From contig NZ_CAKTVU010000014.1 of assembly GCF_934630535.1 (NCBI RefSeq), forward strand, positions 1 through 50,345: a stretch of 50,345 nt of DNA. Direction: 5' to 3'. This DNA is from an uncultured Senegalimassilia sp. (GTDB lineage Bacteria; Actinomycetota; Coriobacteriia; Coriobacteriales; Eggerthellaceae). A program made the translations under genes and the position numbers. The notes beneath the pieces are model-generated. The model was given only the letters and a program-made list of their open reading frames with translations, was not told where the DNA came from and ran no database searches. Position 1 is the stretch's first letter. Every line of letters begins with the position of its first letter. Shown here piece by piece: positions 25,601 through 34,337 of this stretch.

Positions 25601-26479
25601 CTAGTAGAACATGAACACGGACAGGCCCACGTTGTAGAAGGCGACGCGCAAGCAGACCGCGCCGATAAAGGCCGCGACCACGGCCACGCCGCCGAAGAGC
25701 TTCCAGCTGGCGGCATCGCCCTTCTTGCGGGCCATCACGCAGCACACGAGCGGCACGATCGCGCCCACGATCACAGCGCCCAGCCACAGCAGCGGAGCCT
25801 GGCAGGCCAGGGTAGCGCCCGCGTCGACCACGGCCTTGGTGGGATGCGTCGGGTCGAAGTAGTAGCCCACCTGGGAGAACGCGCCGGCGCTCATCTGGAT
25901 GAACAGCGCGTAGGCGGCGGTGCACACGGCGCCGATCGCGGAGCCGGCCACGGCGGGCAGGCCGCACTCGCCGGTCTCCTCGCCCTTGGCCGCCAGCACC
26001 ACCGCGCAGGTGGCGGGGCCGAGCAGGCAGGCGGCGCCCACGATGGAGAGCACCTCGAAGATGCTGTCCCACGCCGGGCGCGCCGGCATCATGTAGGAGT
26101 GCGCGCAGACCGCGGCCAGGACCACGCTGATGGCGATGGCGACCCAGGCCATGCCCTTCGGCAGCGTGCCGCCGTCCTCGGACTTGCGGGCCATGACGAA
26201 GTACGCCACGGCGACCACCACGAACACGACGATCGCGATCAGCTCCTGCGTGATGCCGGAGGTGATGTGGCCGAAGCCGTTGAAGATGCGCTCCCAGTGC
26301 TGCAGGTGGAAGAACACGGCGATGCCGCCGAGCGCCAGAAGCACGCAGGACAGGATCGCCAGCAGCTGCTGGGACTTCTTCCCGGCGCCCTTGAGCGCCA
26401 GCGCGCCGGCGCCGCCGAGCACGCCGCAGCCCCACGCGGTAAGGGTGGTGAACAAAATCAGAGGCCATTGCAGTTCCAT
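25601..26479 (-). CDS. Molybdoenzyme membrane anchor subunit, DmsC family
   Basis: Quinol-side anchor of a DMSO-reductase-type complex, 292 residues with about eight hydrophobic segments, the layout of DmsC. It would take electrons from menaquinol and pass them to the iron-sulfur subunit encoded just upstream (3-base gap). It is the last gene of the three-gene operon in the order catalytic, iron-sulfur, anchor. Charged residues are sparse and there is no cofactor-binding cysteine motif, as expected. Confidence 0.85.
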   Translation of the reverse strand: MELQWPLILFTTLTAWGCGVLGGAGALALKGAGKKSQQLLAILSCVLLALGGIAVFFHLQHWERIFNGFGHITSGITQELIAIVVFVVVAVAYFVMARKSEDGGTLPKGMAWVAIAISVVLAAVCAHSYMMPARPAWDSIFEVLSIVGAACLLGPATCAVVLAAKGEETGECGLPAVAGSAIGAVCTAAYALFIQMSAGAFSQVGYYFDPTHPTKAVVDAGATLACQAPLLWLGAVIVGAIVPLVCCVMARKKGDAASWKLFGGVAVVAAFIGAVCLRVAFYNVGLSVFMFY

Positions 26480-26482
26480 GAT

Positions 26483-27097
26483 CTACTCCTCCCCTTGCCA
26501 TTCCATGCGACGCAGGATGTACACGAACGACGGGTCGTTGCCCACGTTGCGCAAATGGTGCAGGTCGGCGTCGGTGTACGGCTCGACCTTATCCTTGAGC
26601 GTGGTGTTGCAGGCGCCGCGGAACCCGTCGATGCCCTTGTCCAGGTCGCCGAAGTAACGCGCGATGCCGGTGCACTGGGACACGCACTGGGGAAGCTCGC
26701 CCTGCGCGGTCTTCTGCTCGCACAAGGTGCACTTCTCGACGACGCGCTCTTCCTGATTCAGATAGCGCACGCCGTAGGGGCAGCTCATGGCGCAGAACTG
26801 GCAGCCGATGCACTTCGACTTGTCGATCTGCACGGTGCCGTCCTCGGCGATATGGCTGGCCTCGGTCGGGCACACCTTCACGCACTCCGGGTCCTTGCAG
26901 TGCTGGCACTGCACGGTCAGGTAGTACATGTCCATGTCGATCGCGTCGTAGGAATCGGTCTTCTTGTTCGGGCCGATGCGAAGCGTCTTGTTCCAGAAGT
27001 TGCCCGCATCAACGTCGTTGACCGCCTTGCAGGCGACCGAACAGGCAAGACAGCCCACGCAACGGTTCAAATCGGTAACGATTGCATAATGCGTCAT
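26483..27097 (-). CDS. Molybdoenzyme iron-sulfur subunit, DmsB family
   Basis: Electron-transfer protein of 204 residues with four ferredoxin-type cysteine groups: CVGCLACSVAC, CQHCKDPECVKVCP, CIGCQFCAMSCPYG, and CTLCEQK followed by CVSQCTG. This is the DmsB/PhsB pattern for four [4Fe-4S] clusters. It joins the catalytic subunit (3-base gap upstream) to the anchor (3-base gap downstream). No signal peptide, so it would be carried out with the Tat-exported catalytic subunit. Confidence 0.92.
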   Translation of the reverse strand: MTHYAIVTDLNRCVGCLACSVACKAVNDVDAGNFWNKTLRIGPNKKTDSYDAIDMDMYYLTVQCQHCKDPECVKVCPTEASHIAEDGTVQIDKSKCIGCQFCAMSCPYGVRYLNQEERVVEKCTLCEQKTAQGELPQCVSQCTGIARYFGDLDKGIDGFRGACNTTLKDKVEPYTDADLHHLRNVGNDPSFVYILRRMEWQGEE

Positions 27098-27100
27098 CGC

Positions 27101-30094
27101 TTAGTCCTCCTTCACCTTGCCGTCGCGGACTTCCAGAATCGAGCGGTTCCACGTCTTCAGACGCGGGTCGGTGGCGTCGTGGATGATCTCGGTGCCGTCA
27201 TCGCCGCAGGGCACGGGGTTGCCGAACGGGGAGTTCTCGGGCGTCGCCTTGTAGATGTTCACGTTGTAGGCGCGCAGGTTCGAGGAGCCGCAGACCGGGT
27301 CTCGGTTCTCGCCGTCCACCAGGCAGTTGATGCCGGAAAGCTGGAAGCCGTGATCGCCCTGATCCAGCTCGGGGAACCACCACTGATGCTCGCAGTTGAT
27401 GACGCCCGGCTTCACGCCGTAGTACAGATCTGCGCACTGGCGGATCTTGGACTTGTTGCTCTCGACCCACACCCAGTCGCCCTGCTTGATGCCCAGGCGC
27501 TTGGCGTCCTCGGGGTTGATCTCCAGACGCGGCACCGGCCACAGCTCGCGGCACCAGGGAAGCTGGCGATGCTCGCTGTGGAAGTACACCGGGATGCGGC
27601 GGCCGGTCGTCATGAGGAACGGGTAGTCCTTCACGATGTCGGGGTTGGCCAGCTCGGTGCGGGGCGCGGGCTTCCACGTCGGCAGCTCCATGCCGGAATC
27701 GGGCATGGCGGACTCGATGGTGGTGTTCCAGAACTCCTGCTTGCGGGAAGGCGTCGTGAAGCCCTTCCCCTTGTCCGGGCGCAGCGCGCCGGTCTCGAAG
27801 CGGCGATACGTGCCCCAATCGTCGGGCGCGATGACGTGGCAATCCCACCAGCCATGCTCCTGGAAGCTCTTCACGTAGTTCTGCCAGGTGCCGCCGTCGG
27901 GGCTCGTCGCCACCGTGTAGTCCAGGTACGACTCCAGCGTCGGAACGTCATCGGATTCCAGCTTCATCAGCTGGCCGCCGGCGATGATCTGCGGCGCGAT
28001 GGTGCCGTAGCTCATGGCCTCCTGCATCGGGATGTCCTTGGAAATCCAAGGCTTGCCGCTGTAGCGGTACATGTCCAGGACGATCTCCATATCCGGACGG
28101 CACTCGCCGGGAGCGTCCATCGCCTTGACGGTCGCGCCCTGGGCGCCCGTGGAACCCTGGCTCAGACGCGGGGAGTTGGTCTCCAGCCAGTGGTTGACCG
28201 GCATGAAGATGTCGGCCATGGAAGCCGTCGGGGTCATCCACAGGTCCATGATCAGGAAGAAGTCCAGCTTCGAGAGCGCCTCGTAGGACTCCAGCGAGTT
28301 CGCCATGACCATATGGTCGCCGGACTCGCAGATGGCGGCCTTCGGGCGATACGGCTTGCCGGTGAGGACCGCCTGCCACGACGTATGCGCATCGGCCCAG
28401 AACTGCCACCAGTTCAGCAGCGGGAACTGCTCGCCGCCCAAGCGGTACTTCGGCCAATCCTTGAACTTGCCCTCGGGAACGTAGCCGGAAGCCAGCATGG
28501 TCTGAGCATCGCAGGTCAGCGTGCCGACGGTGGCGCCGCGGTTGCCGGCGGGGGTGTCCAGGTTGCCCGTGATGCCCACGATCAGGTCCATCAGGCGGTT
28601 GTTCTGGATAGCGTTGTTCGCGTGCTCGAGCGCCAGCATGTACTGGATGCCGCCGTTGCCGTAGTCGCGGCCGTCATCGTGCGGGATGCGGTGCGCGTAG
28701 GTCAGCGCGGCCTTGCGGATGTTCTCCGCGGAGATGCCCACCGTGTCGGCGACCTTCTCCGGGGCGTAGTCGGCGGCGTGCTCCTTGAGCAGCTGCCACA
28801 CCGGCTTCATCTTGTGCTTCGTGCCGTCCTTAAGGGTGACCTCGTACTCGCCTTCCAGCGCCGGGTCGATCTCGGGCAGGAACGACTGGATCTTCGCCAC
28901 GCGGCCCGGGGCGAACGGGATGTTCTCCTGCGGGCTGGTGTAGAACTCGACCTCGCGGTCGGCGGGCTCGTCCTCCCACAAGCCGGTTTCGGCATCGTAG
29001 TAGGTCAGCTTGCCGTGCTTGTGCTCGGGGTGGGCCTCATCGGTGCCGGCCAGCGCGTCGTAGACCATCCAGCGCTGCGGGCTTCCGCCTTCGACCAGGT
29101 CGCATTCCTTGAGCAGGCGCGTCTTCAGGTTGAACTCGGACGACGTGGCGCCCTTGAACGCCAGCGGCGTGCCGCCGGAGGGCTCCATGCCCTCGACGAC
29201 CAGGTACGGCGAGTTCGTCCAGCGCTTGATATAGGGCATGTCCAGGCCCTTGCCATCCTCGATGATGGTGTGGACCCACGCCAAAGCCAGCGCGCCGTCG
29301 GTGCCGGGCGTCATCTGCTGGTACACCGTGGCCTCGTGGCCCAAGCCCGTCATACGCGGGTCGCACACGATGTAGTCCTTGGCGTTCTTGGCGATGTCGA
29401 CCGTGGTACGGCCCGACTCGTCGTAGTTAGAGATCTCGGAAGCGCCGCCCCAGGTCACATGCACCTCGGGGCGTCCGCCCGTCTCCATCCAGTACATGCA
29501 GAACTCGGACTGCAGCGCCGTCGCGAACGCGCGCGGGCCCTTGCAGATCTGCCAACCCAGCAGCGAGTTCGGCGTGTCGAACAGCTGGTTCAGCGCGCGA
29601 TAGCACGCCATGGACCAGATGCGCGACGTGCCGCACATCAGCAAGATGGACTGGCCGCCTTCCTTGTCCTTGATCTCGTTAAGCTTCTGGCATGCCGTGG
29701 TCAGCGCCTCGTCCCAGCTGATGCGCACCCAGCCCGGATCGGCGTCGCCCTTGGGGTTCGTGCGCTTCATCGGGTACTTCACGCGATCGGGATGATACGC
29801 CGCCTGCAGCGATGCCTGGCCCTTCGAGCAATGGTTGCCCATGGAATGGAAAGCCGACTCATCGCCTTCGGTGCGGATGACCTTGCCGTTTTTGACGGTC
29901 ACCCACACGCCGCATTCGTTCTTGCCGCACGCACGGCAGCAGCTGCGGATGCGCGTAACGTCGCCTTGCTTCTCGGCAGCAGCGCCCGTCTCGGCCAGCG
30001 CGACCCCACCGCTGGCGCCAGCGATGGTGGCAGCTGCACCGACCGTGCCGCTCACCTTGAGAAACGTGCGACGCGAAAGCGTAACCTTCTTCAC
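27101..30094 (-). CDS. Tat-exported molybdopterin oxidoreductase catalytic subunit (DMSO reductase family)
   Basis: Bis-MGD enzyme of 997 residues. The N terminus has a Tat signal (SRRTFLKVSG, residues 7-16) with an Ala-rich hydrophobic stretch. A cysteine group (C52, C53, C56, C61 in SCCRACGKNECG) would hold a [4Fe-4S] cluster. MGD-binding blocks follow (for example GTSRIWSMACYRALNQLF and CDPRMTGLG), with the C-terminal barrel near LEINPEDAKRLGIKQGD. The start is a GTG at 30094, with GGAGGAGG upstream. A longer frame reaching 30469 would pass the divergent LysR promoter. The sequence resembles the many Eggerthellaceae molybdoenzymes that include catechol dehydroxylases, so sulfoxide reduction is only one option. 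Confidence 0.88.
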   Translation of the reverse strand: MKKVTLSRRTFLKVSGTVGAAATIAGASGGVALAETGAAAEKQGDVTRIRSCCRACGKNECGVWVTVKNGKVIRTEGDESAFHSMGNHCSKGQASLQAAYHPDRVKYPMKRTNPKGDADPGWVRISWDEALTTACQKLNEIKDKEGGQSILLMCGTSRIWSMACYRALNQLFDTPNSLLGWQICKGPRAFATALQSEFCMYWMETGGRPEVHVTWGGASEISNYDESGRTTVDIAKNAKDYIVCDPRMTGLGHEATVYQQMTPGTDGALALAWVHTIIEDGKGLDMPYIKRWTNSPYLVVEGMEPSGGTPLAFKGATSSEFNLKTRLLKECDLVEGGSPQRWMVYDALAGTDEAHPEHKHGKLTYYDAETGLWEDEPADREVEFYTSPQENIPFAPGRVAKIQSFLPEIDPALEGEYEVTLKDGTKHKMKPVWQLLKEHAADYAPEKVADTVGISAENIRKAALTYAHRIPHDDGRDYGNGGIQYMLALEHANNAIQNNRLMDLIVGITGNLDTPAGNRGATVGTLTCDAQTMLASGYVPEGKFKDWPKYRLGGEQFPLLNWWQFWADAHTSWQAVLTGKPYRPKAAICESGDHMVMANSLESYEALSKLDFFLIMDLWMTPTASMADIFMPVNHWLETNSPRLSQGSTGAQGATVKAMDAPGECRPDMEIVLDMYRYSGKPWISKDIPMQEAMSYGTIAPQIIAGGQLMKLESDDVPTLESYLDYTVATSPDGGTWQNYVKSFQEHGWWDCHVIAPDDWGTYRRFETGALRPDKGKGFTTPSRKQEFWNTTIESAMPDSGMELPTWKPAPRTELANPDIVKDYPFLMTTGRRIPVYFHSEHRQLPWCRELWPVPRLEINPEDAKRLGIKQGDWVWVESNKSKIRQCADLYYGVKPGVINCEHQWWFPELDQGDHGFQLSGINCLVDGENRDPVCGSSNLRAYNVNIYKATPENSPFGNPVPCGDDGTEIIHDATDPRLKTWNRSILEVRDGKVKED

Positions 30095-30260
30095 GATTCC
30101 TCCTCCTAACTCCTCGTACCGCTTTGCCCTTGCTCGTCTTGGCAACGGAATACGGTCAGAATAGGGCGTGAGCGGCGGAACCCCGTTCTCAACAAAACGC
30201 CTCGGATTCGTTGCTTTGCCGCGTTTTCGCTCTTCTCTTTCAGGTTTCCTTTGGTAAGCT

Positions 30261-30280
30261 AGATTTCTGTTGGGAAATCT
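30261..30280. promoter_or_regulatory. LysR-type operator between the LysR gene and the molybdoenzyme operon
   Basis: AGATTTC (30261-30267) and GAAATCT (30274-30280) form a perfect dyad with a 6-base centre, containing the T-N11-A pattern of LysR-type regulators. It lies 25 bp before the LysR start and 167 bp before the molybdoenzyme GTG. Confidence 0.7.
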
Positions 30281-30304
30281 CAACGGGAACGCATGGGGGA
30301 ACAT

Positions 30305-31237
30305 ATGATCGCGAATTACACCTATTTGGCGGAGTTTCTCGTTGCCGCGGAATCCAGCAACCTGGCCGAAGCCGCGCAACGCCTGCATATCTCGCCCGCG
30401 GCCATGAGCAAGCACCTTGCCGCGCTCGAATCCGACCTCGGCTGCACGCTTTTGGAACGCGATCGACACACGTTTCGCCTGACCGAGGCAGGGCAGGCGG
30501 TCTATGAGGCGGGTTCGCCGCTGCTAGCCATCGGGCCGCAAGTGGAAAAGGCCGCACAGCAGGCCAACCCGTTCCGCATCCTCGTGCTGTTCGACTCCAA
30601 GGACATCCACCAGCTGCTCACGCGCACGCTGCGGGCCCTGTATTCCCAGGACAAGAACCTCAACATCATGCTGGTCGAGAACTCGGACTCCCGCAACCCG
30701 TTCACCTCGGTCGCGGAAGGGGACATCGGCCTGGTGGTCCACCAGGCCGTCTCCAACCAGCCTGTGCCGAAGCAGCTGCAATCGAACCGGATCGCAACGA
30801 TATCGTTCGTCGCGATCATGCGCGCAAGCCACCCGCTTGCAAACCGCAAATCCCTTTACATCGAGGACCTGCGCAACTGGCCGCTCATTCGCCTTGAGGG
30901 CAACTTCCAGCTGCTCGACCACATGTGGAACGCGGTGCGCGACGATTGCCTTGCCGCCGGGTTCCAGCCCACGTCGCACCTACAGCACATCTACCACCCC
31001 GCCGGCGGCGGCCTCATCGACGTTGCGGAAGACGAGATCTACATCCTGCCCGACGGGTCGCAGAACATGGCGACGTTCCGCGATGACCCGACGTTCGCCT
31101 GCCTTCCCATCGATGACATGAGGCACGACGCCTTCGCCACGTTCAACCCGAAAAGCGCGCGGGCGCAGCAATTCGCCGCCGTGCTCGAGCAACAGGCGGA
31201 AGCAAGCGCATCGGCAAGCGACAAGGCCGACCGCTAG
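30305..31237 (+). CDS. LysR-family transcriptional regulator
   Basis: 310-residue regulator. The N-terminal winged helix-turn-helix is clear (NLAEAAQRLHISPAAMSKHLAALESDLG), followed by an effector-binding domain. The ATG at 30305 is chosen because GGGGGA precedes it. A start four codons earlier lacks this. It is divergent from the molybdoenzyme operon, so it probably senses that enzyme's substrate. A dyad with T-N11-A lies between the two genes. Confidence 0.9.
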   Translation: MIANYTYLAEFLVAAESSNLAEAAQRLHISPAAMSKHLAALESDLGCTLLERDRHTFRLTEAGQAVYEAGSPLLAIGPQVEKAAQQANPFRILVLFDSKDIHQLLTRTLRALYSQDKNLNIMLVENSDSRNPFTSVAEGDIGLVVHQAVSNQPVPKQLQSNRIATISFVAIMRASHPLANRKSLYIEDLRNWPLIRLEGNFQLLDHMWNAVRDDCLAAGFQPTSHLQHIYHPAGGGLIDVAEDEIYILPDGSQNMATFRDDPTFACLPIDDMRHDAFATFNPKSARAQQFAAVLEQQAEASASASDKADR

Positions 31238-31283
31238 GTGCCGTTAGGGTCCCGCACGCCCCGCCGCTTTCCGGCGGTTTCGC

Positions 31284-31307
31284 CCCGCCAAGTGCGTACT
31301 TGGCGGG
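31284..31307 (+). terminator. Hairpin after the LysR gene
   Basis: Perfect 10-bp arms CCCGCCAAGT and ACTTGGCGGG with a GCGT loop, 46 bp after the LysR stop. A second, imperfect stem follows at 31313-31338. No T-run, so Rho-independent termination is not certain. Confidence 0.5.
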
Positions 31308-31395
31308 CAACGTCATGGCCCCGAAACCTCGGGCCCATGACGAAACGGCGCCTGAGAGGCAAACCGCGTTCCTGACAGATAATGCTACGTCCCCG

Positions 31396-31430
31396 AAGCG
31401 TCCGAGCCAAAGCGTCCGAGCCAAAGCGTC
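31396..31430. repeat. 14-bp tandem repeat, 2.5 copies
   Basis: The unit AAGCGTCCGAGCCA at 31396-31409 is repeated exactly at 31410-31423 and begun again at 31424-31430, about 75 bp before the response-regulator gene. It could bind a regulator or be simple slippage. Confidence 0.7.
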
Positions 31431-31506
31431 AGGCCTGTGACGAAACGCCGGCAACCCGCGGCGTTGCGCTATCATCGGCTCATCCGTTCGATATGGAAGG
31501 AAACCG

Positions 31507-32181
31507 ATGGCGCGATTGTTCATTGTCGAGGACGATGCCTCCCTGCGGGAGAATCTTGTGCGCATGCTCAAGCTCAAAGGGCACGAATGCCGTTGCTGCG
31601 AGTCGTTCGCGAACGCCGCGGGCGAGGCCTTGACCGCATGCCCTGATTGCATCCTGCTCGACCTTTCGCTTCCCGGCGCGTACGGCCACGAGATCTGCCG
31701 CTCCATCCGTCAGGGAAGCGACGTCCCCATCATCGTTCTGACCTCCTCCGATAGCGAGTTCGACGAGGTCATGAGCATGAACGTCGGCGCGGACGACTAC
31801 GTGGTCAAGCCCTATCGCCCCGCCGTGCTGCTCGCCCGCATCGACCGCGCGCTCGCGCGCAGCGGCTCCGCCGACCCGGCGCGCGGGCGGCTTGAGCACG
31901 ACGGCGTTTCGCTCGACCCCGTGCGGGCCGAGGTCTCGTATCGCGGCAAAACCATCGAGCTCTCGCGCAACGAGCTTCTGATCTTGCGCATCCTCATGGA
32001 GAACGCGGGCTCCATCATCTCGCGCAGCGAGCTGATGGACGAGCTGTGGCAAACCGACGCGTTCGTCGACGACAACACGCTCACGGTGAACGTGAACCGC
32101 CTGCGTCGCAGCCTGCAATCCGCGGGCGTGCCCGACGGCTTCATCACCACCCGCCGCGGCCTGGGCTACATGGTCCGATGA
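31507..32181 (+). CDS. OmpR-family response regulator (Bce-type module)
   Basis: 224 residues: receiver domain with acidic pocket (VEDD), phospho-acceptor Asp52 (ILLDLSLPG) and Lys101 (VVKPYRP), then a winged-helix DNA-binding domain ending TTRRGLGYMVR. It overlaps the kinase gene by 4 bases (ATGA). The following ABC transporter of BceAB type indicates a cell-envelope antibiotic resistance module in which this regulator activates the transporter genes. GAAGGAAA lies before the ATG. Confidence 0.92.
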   Translation: MARLFIVEDDASLRENLVRMLKLKGHECRCCESFANAAGEALTACPDCILLDLSLPGAYGHEICRSIRQGSDVPIIVLTSSDSEFDEVMSMNVGADDYVVKPYRPAVLLARIDRALARSGSADPARGRLEHDGVSLDPVRAEVSYRGKTIELSRNELLILRILMENAGSIISRSELMDELWQTDAFVDDNTLTVNVNRLRRSLQSAGVPDGFITTRRGLGYMVR

Positions 32182-33371
32182 GCGCCTCGATTCGGGAAAA
32201 CAGCGCGCCGGATGCGGCGCCCGGGTCGACGGGCGGCCCGAAACCCAGCTCGCCCGCCGCGCAGCCGCGCGGCCCCATACCCGCGCAACCTGCCGCCGAC
32301 GGCCGCGCCGACCGCCCGGAGCGCGCCTACTCCTTCGGCGCGTACCTTCGCTCGCATGGCGGGTTCATGTTCGGCGCGGTCGTCCTGATAACCGTTGTCG
32401 CGGGCATCATGGCCGTCACCGGCTCAGGCTCTTCGGCGATCGCGCTCGTTTCCTTCTGCGAAGCCCTGTTCGCCTGCATCGCGCTTGCCGCCGGGTTTTT
32501 GCGCGATCGCGCGTTCTACCAGCAGCTGGACCTGTTCTGCAACTCGCCCGAAAACGCGCGCTATCTCTCGTCGATCCTAGACGAGCCGCGCACCCTGGAA
32601 GGCTCCATCGCCTTCCGCGCACTCGCCGTGCAGGGCAAAGCCGCCTCCGACGAGCTTGCCGCCCGTTCCCGCGACATGAAGGGGTATCGCAACTACATCG
32701 AGCTATGGGTCCACGAGGCCAAAACGCCCATCGCATCGGCGCAGTTAGCGCTGTCGAACCTTCACGGCCCCGAAATCAACAAGGTGCGCGGCGACCTAGA
32801 CCGCATCGAATCCCGCGTTGAGCAGGCGCTTTACTACGCACGCTCGGCAACGCTGAGCGAGGACTTCTCCATCGAGGAGCTCAACCTTGCGGCCATCGCA
32901 CGCAAGGCATGCCGCCAACGATCCCGCACGCTCATTGGCGCAGGGGTCTCGCTCGAGTTCGCCATCGACGACGAACTCAAGGTGCTCGCCGACGCGAAAT
33001 GGACCGACTTCATCATCGGCCAGGTTCTGGAGAACTCGGCGAAGTACGGCTCGAAGACCATCCGCTTCGAAAGCACGGTGAAGGACGAAGGCACGAAAGA
33101 CGGCTGCATCGAGCTGGCGATCGGCGACGACGGCGACGGCATCCCCGCCGCGGACGTGCCGCGCGTGTTCGACCGCGGCTTCACGGGAAGCCGGGGCCGC
33201 GCGCATCACAAGGCCACGGGCATGGGGCTGTACCTAGCCGCCGTTGCCTGCGAAAGAATGGGCCTTGGCCTGCGCATTTCCTCGGAAGAGGGCACGGGCA
33301 CCACCGTCGCGCTGACCTTCCCGCTCGACCGCACGCGCATGGATTTGGCCGCAAACCTTACAACATCGTAA
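32178..33371 (+). CDS. Histidine kinase, intramembrane-sensing (BceS-like)
   Basis: 397-residue sensor kinase. A Pro/Ala-rich cytoplasmic N terminus of about 50 residues is followed by two close hydrophobic segments (about 62-80 and 87-107) with almost no external loop, the BceS layout in which the partner permease does the sensing. The phospho-accepting His is His179 in ELWVHEAKTPIAS. N box (QVLENSAKYG), DGDGIP and GMGLYLAA form the ATP site. The long N-terminal extension is unusual for this family. Confidence 0.9.
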   Translation: MSASIRENSAPDAAPGSTGGPKPSSPAAQPRGPIPAQPAADGRADRPERAYSFGAYLRSHGGFMFGAVVLITVVAGIMAVTGSGSSAIALVSFCEALFACIALAAGFLRDRAFYQQLDLFCNSPENARYLSSILDEPRTLEGSIAFRALAVQGKAASDELAARSRDMKGYRNYIELWVHEAKTPIASAQLALSNLHGPEINKVRGDLDRIESRVEQALYYARSATLSEDFSIEELNLAAIARKACRQRSRTLIGAGVSLEFAIDDELKVLADAKWTDFIIGQVLENSAKYGSKTIRFESTVKDEGTKDGCIELAIGDDGDGIPAADVPRVFDRGFTGSRGRAHHKATGMGLYLAAVACERMGLGLRISSEEGTGTTVALTFPLDRTRMDLAANLTTS

Positions 33372-33384
33372 GATTGCGGTAAGG
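33357..33384 (+). promoter_or_regulatory. Putative response-regulator binding region upstream of the ABC genes
   Basis: CTTAC-N6-GTAAG (33357-33372) overlaps the kinase stop, and a further GTAAG follows, placing two direct GTAAG copies 11 bp apart. An 11-bp spacing is usual for OmpR-type direct repeats. The ABC ATPase starts 72 bp downstream. Confidence 0.5.
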
Positions 33385-33455
33385 CCCTTCGATGGCTCCG
33401 TTTTCGCAAGCGCCGCATCATGGGGATATGCCGAATCAAAGAGAAAGGAACCCCC

Positions 33456-34325
33456 ATGACCATAGTTACCGCAACCCCACCGGCAGGCATCGCGAACGCG
33501 GGCCGGCCCGACAGCCGCAACGTCCTGCTCTCCGTACGCGACGTTCGGAAGGTATACGGCTCGCGAGAGGCCGTCACGCGTGCGCTCGACGACGTGTCGT
33601 TCGATATCTGCGAAGGCGAGTTCGTCGGCGTGATGGGCCCATCGGGCTCGGGCAAGAGCACGCTTTTGAACTGCATCTCCACCATCGACACCGTGACCAG
33701 CGGAAACATCATCTTGAACGGGCTCGACATCACGCAGCTGCGCAGCCGCCAGCTCTCCAAGTTCCGCCGCGACGACCTGGGTTTCATCTTCCAGGATGCG
33801 AACCTGCTGGACACCCTGACCGGTTTCGAGAACATCGCCCTGGCCCTTACCATCAAGGGCGAGAAGGCCGACGCCGTGCGCGCGAAGGTCGACAGCACCG
33901 CCAACATGCTGGGCGTGACGGACGTCCTGCAGAAATATCCGCGCCAGATGTCGGGCGGCCAGCGCCAGCGCGTGGCCGCGGCGCGCGCCATCGTCGCCGA
34001 CCCGAAGCTGGTCTTGGCCGATGAGCCCACCGGCGCGCTCGACTCGCGCAACGCCGCCGTCCTCCTTGAAACCCTCGAGGTGCTGAACGCGAAGCTGCAT
34101 GCCACCATCATGATGGTCACGCACGACGCGGTCGCAGCCTCCTACGCCGACCGCATCTTGTTCATCAAGGACGGCAAGCTTTTCAACGAGCTGCGCCGCG
34201 GCGATGACGCCCGAACCGATTTCTACCAGCGCATCCTCGAGGTCCAGGCGTTCCTTTCCGGCAAGCAGGGCGACTCCCCCGCGGTCGGCTTCGCGCCCTC
34301 ACACGCTGGCGCGCCGCGCAACTAG
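33456..34325 (+). CDS. BceA-type ABC transporter ATPase
   Basis: 289-residue ATPase. Walker A is GPSGSGKST (about residues 61-69), the signature MSGGQRQRVAAARA, and Walker B LVLADEPTGALDSRN, all typical of the MacB/BceA/LolD group. The start at 33456 is preceded by AAAGGA. It lies between the two-component genes and the large permease. In BceAB systems it powers removal of peptide antibiotics from their lipid targets and is needed for signalling to the kinase. The first ~20 residues are a short extension. Confidence 0.9.
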   Translation: MTIVTATPPAGIANAGRPDSRNVLLSVRDVRKVYGSREAVTRALDDVSFDICEGEFVGVMGPSGSGKSTLLNCISTIDTVTSGNIILNGLDITQLRSRQLSKFRRDDLGFIFQDANLLDTLTGFENIALALTIKGEKADAVRAKVDSTANMLGVTDVLQKYPRQMSGGQRQRVAAARAIVADPKLVLADEPTGALDSRNAAVLLETLEVLNAKLHATIMMVTHDAVAASYADRILFIKDGKLFNELRRGDDARTDFYQRILEVQAFLSGKQGDSPAVGFAPSHAGAPRN

Positions 34326-34337
34326 GCGGTGGCCATC

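Noticed and set aside
25346..30109. A 1587-codon plus-strand open frame opposite the first molybdoenzyme operon
   Set aside because: The minus strand carries a complete three-subunit operon with ribosome sites; the antisense frame has low-complexity composition typical of GC-rich shadows.
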